Below are positions 21,357 to 21,478 of a stretch of DNA of 21,478 bases, piece after piece (position 1 is the stretch's first letter; every line of letters begins with the position of its first letter). A model generated the notes under the pieces. The model saw only the letters and a program-made list of their open reading frames with translations. It was not told the origin of the DNA and made no database searches. The translations under genes and the position numbers were made by a program. The DNA lies in NCBI GenBank assembly GCA_023457135.1, contig JAEWMO010000148.1, positions 1 through 21,478 on the forward strand, written 5' to 3'. The DNA is from Methanobacteriota archaeon (GTDB taxonomy: Archaea; Halobacteriota; Methanomicrobia; Methanomicrobiales; Methanoculleaceae).

Positions 21357-21478
21357 TCACCGGGGCAGGGGCTCAGGGATGTGCCGCCGGACTGCAGCCT
21401 CAAGGTCTTCACGGTGGACAAGACCCTCCATCCGCTCCCTGACCCCGTCGTCCGCGATCACGAGGGTCGTGGGGGTCA
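21357..21478 (-). CDS. C-terminus of a thioredoxin-fold-like protein (5' end outside the window)
   Basis: The lower-strand frame entering from the right edge encodes 39 residues: TPTTLVIADDGVRERMEGLV, then HREDLEAAVRRHIPEP and a stop. The order cis-Pro-like TPT, strand TLVIADDGV, strand EGLVH and a final amphipathic helix is that of the last third of thioredoxin or glutaredoxin-like folds. The redox CxxC, if present, lies beyond the window, so neither activity nor exact family can be stated. A T-run terminator follows the stop. Confidence 0.55.
   Translation of the reverse strand, partial: TPTTLVIADDGVRERMEGLVHREDLEAAVRRHIPEPLPR

Noticed and set aside
21218..21421. 67-residue open frame on the - strand near the right edge
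   Set aside because: It overlaps both the end of the zinc-finger gene and the thioredoxin-like C-terminus in another frame, and runs through both T-run terminators. The neighbouring frame has a better protein-like ending.
1..21478. tRNA or rRNA genes, CRISPR arrays, insertion sequences, attachment sites
   Set aside because: I looked through the intergenic gaps, the longest being under 140 bases, and saw no tRNA-like fold, regular repeat-spacer pattern, transposase or long terminal repeats. A covariance-model search could still find a small RNA.

Overview
The window is a gene-dense, GC-rich stretch of an archaeal chromosome. Archaeal-type genes (L31e, L39e, L18Ae/LX, S19e, L21e, aIF6, prefoldin alpha, Rpo4, RNase P component 4, Pus10, TrmY, SRP54/FtsY), TATA-box promoters and GGTGA/GGAGG ribosome binding sites fix the domain. 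The bacterial-type exonuclease VII pair, an AmrS-like radical SAM protein and a PAS histidine kinase fit a methanogenic euryarchaeon. The overall look suggests Methanomicrobiales, possibly Methanoculleus, but this is inferred from recognition of the proteins and not from a database search.

Layout. (1) 1-1100, +: 3' part of a radical SAM-type protein fused to a periplasmic-binding-protein-like domain. (2) 1238-3058, +: a predicted surface lipoprotein with a C45-type Ntn-hydrolase domain. (3) 3184-13814, all -: an almost gapless run read from right to left. Its order is rnp4, a YhbY-like protein, [strong TATA], rps19e, a PDCD5-family protein, a PP-loop ATPase, rpl39e (50 aa), rpl31e, aIF6, rpl18a, pfdA, ftsY, srp54, trmY, pus10, rpl21e, rpoF, a DUF655 protein, rsmA/ksgA, and a HemK-type methyltransferase. 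(4) 13883-15811, -: purN and a CNNM/CorC-type membrane protein. (5) 15908-16732, -, and 16769-18188, +: a TIM-barrel isomerase/endonuclease-like protein diverging from xseA-xseB. (6) 18163-20610, -: a soluble three-PAS histidine kinase and a DUF371 protein. (7) 20643-21233, +: an HVO_0476-type zinc-finger protein, followed by the C-terminus of a thioredoxin-fold-like protein entering from the right edge (-).

How the genes work together. The central block combines ribosomal proteins and subunit-joining control (aIF6). It also holds rRNA modification (KsgA), tRNA T-loop modification (Pus10 then TrmY, consecutive steps to N1-methylpseudouridine-54) and release-factor methylation (HemK). Nascent-chain folding and targeting (prefoldin, FtsY, SRP54), RNA polymerase (Rpo4) and tRNA 5' processing (RNase P) complete it. 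Many junctions overlap by 1-4 bases (TGATG, ATGA, TAATG), which implies translational coupling.

There are no gene-free stretches above 300 bases. I see no tRNA, rRNA, CRISPR array, insertion sequence or prophage. The least ordinary items are the radical SAM/binding-protein fusion at the left edge, the C45 lipoprotein with a calcium-loop-like motif, a non-canonical G3 motif in SRP54, and a perfect palindrome in the promoter of the histidine kinase.
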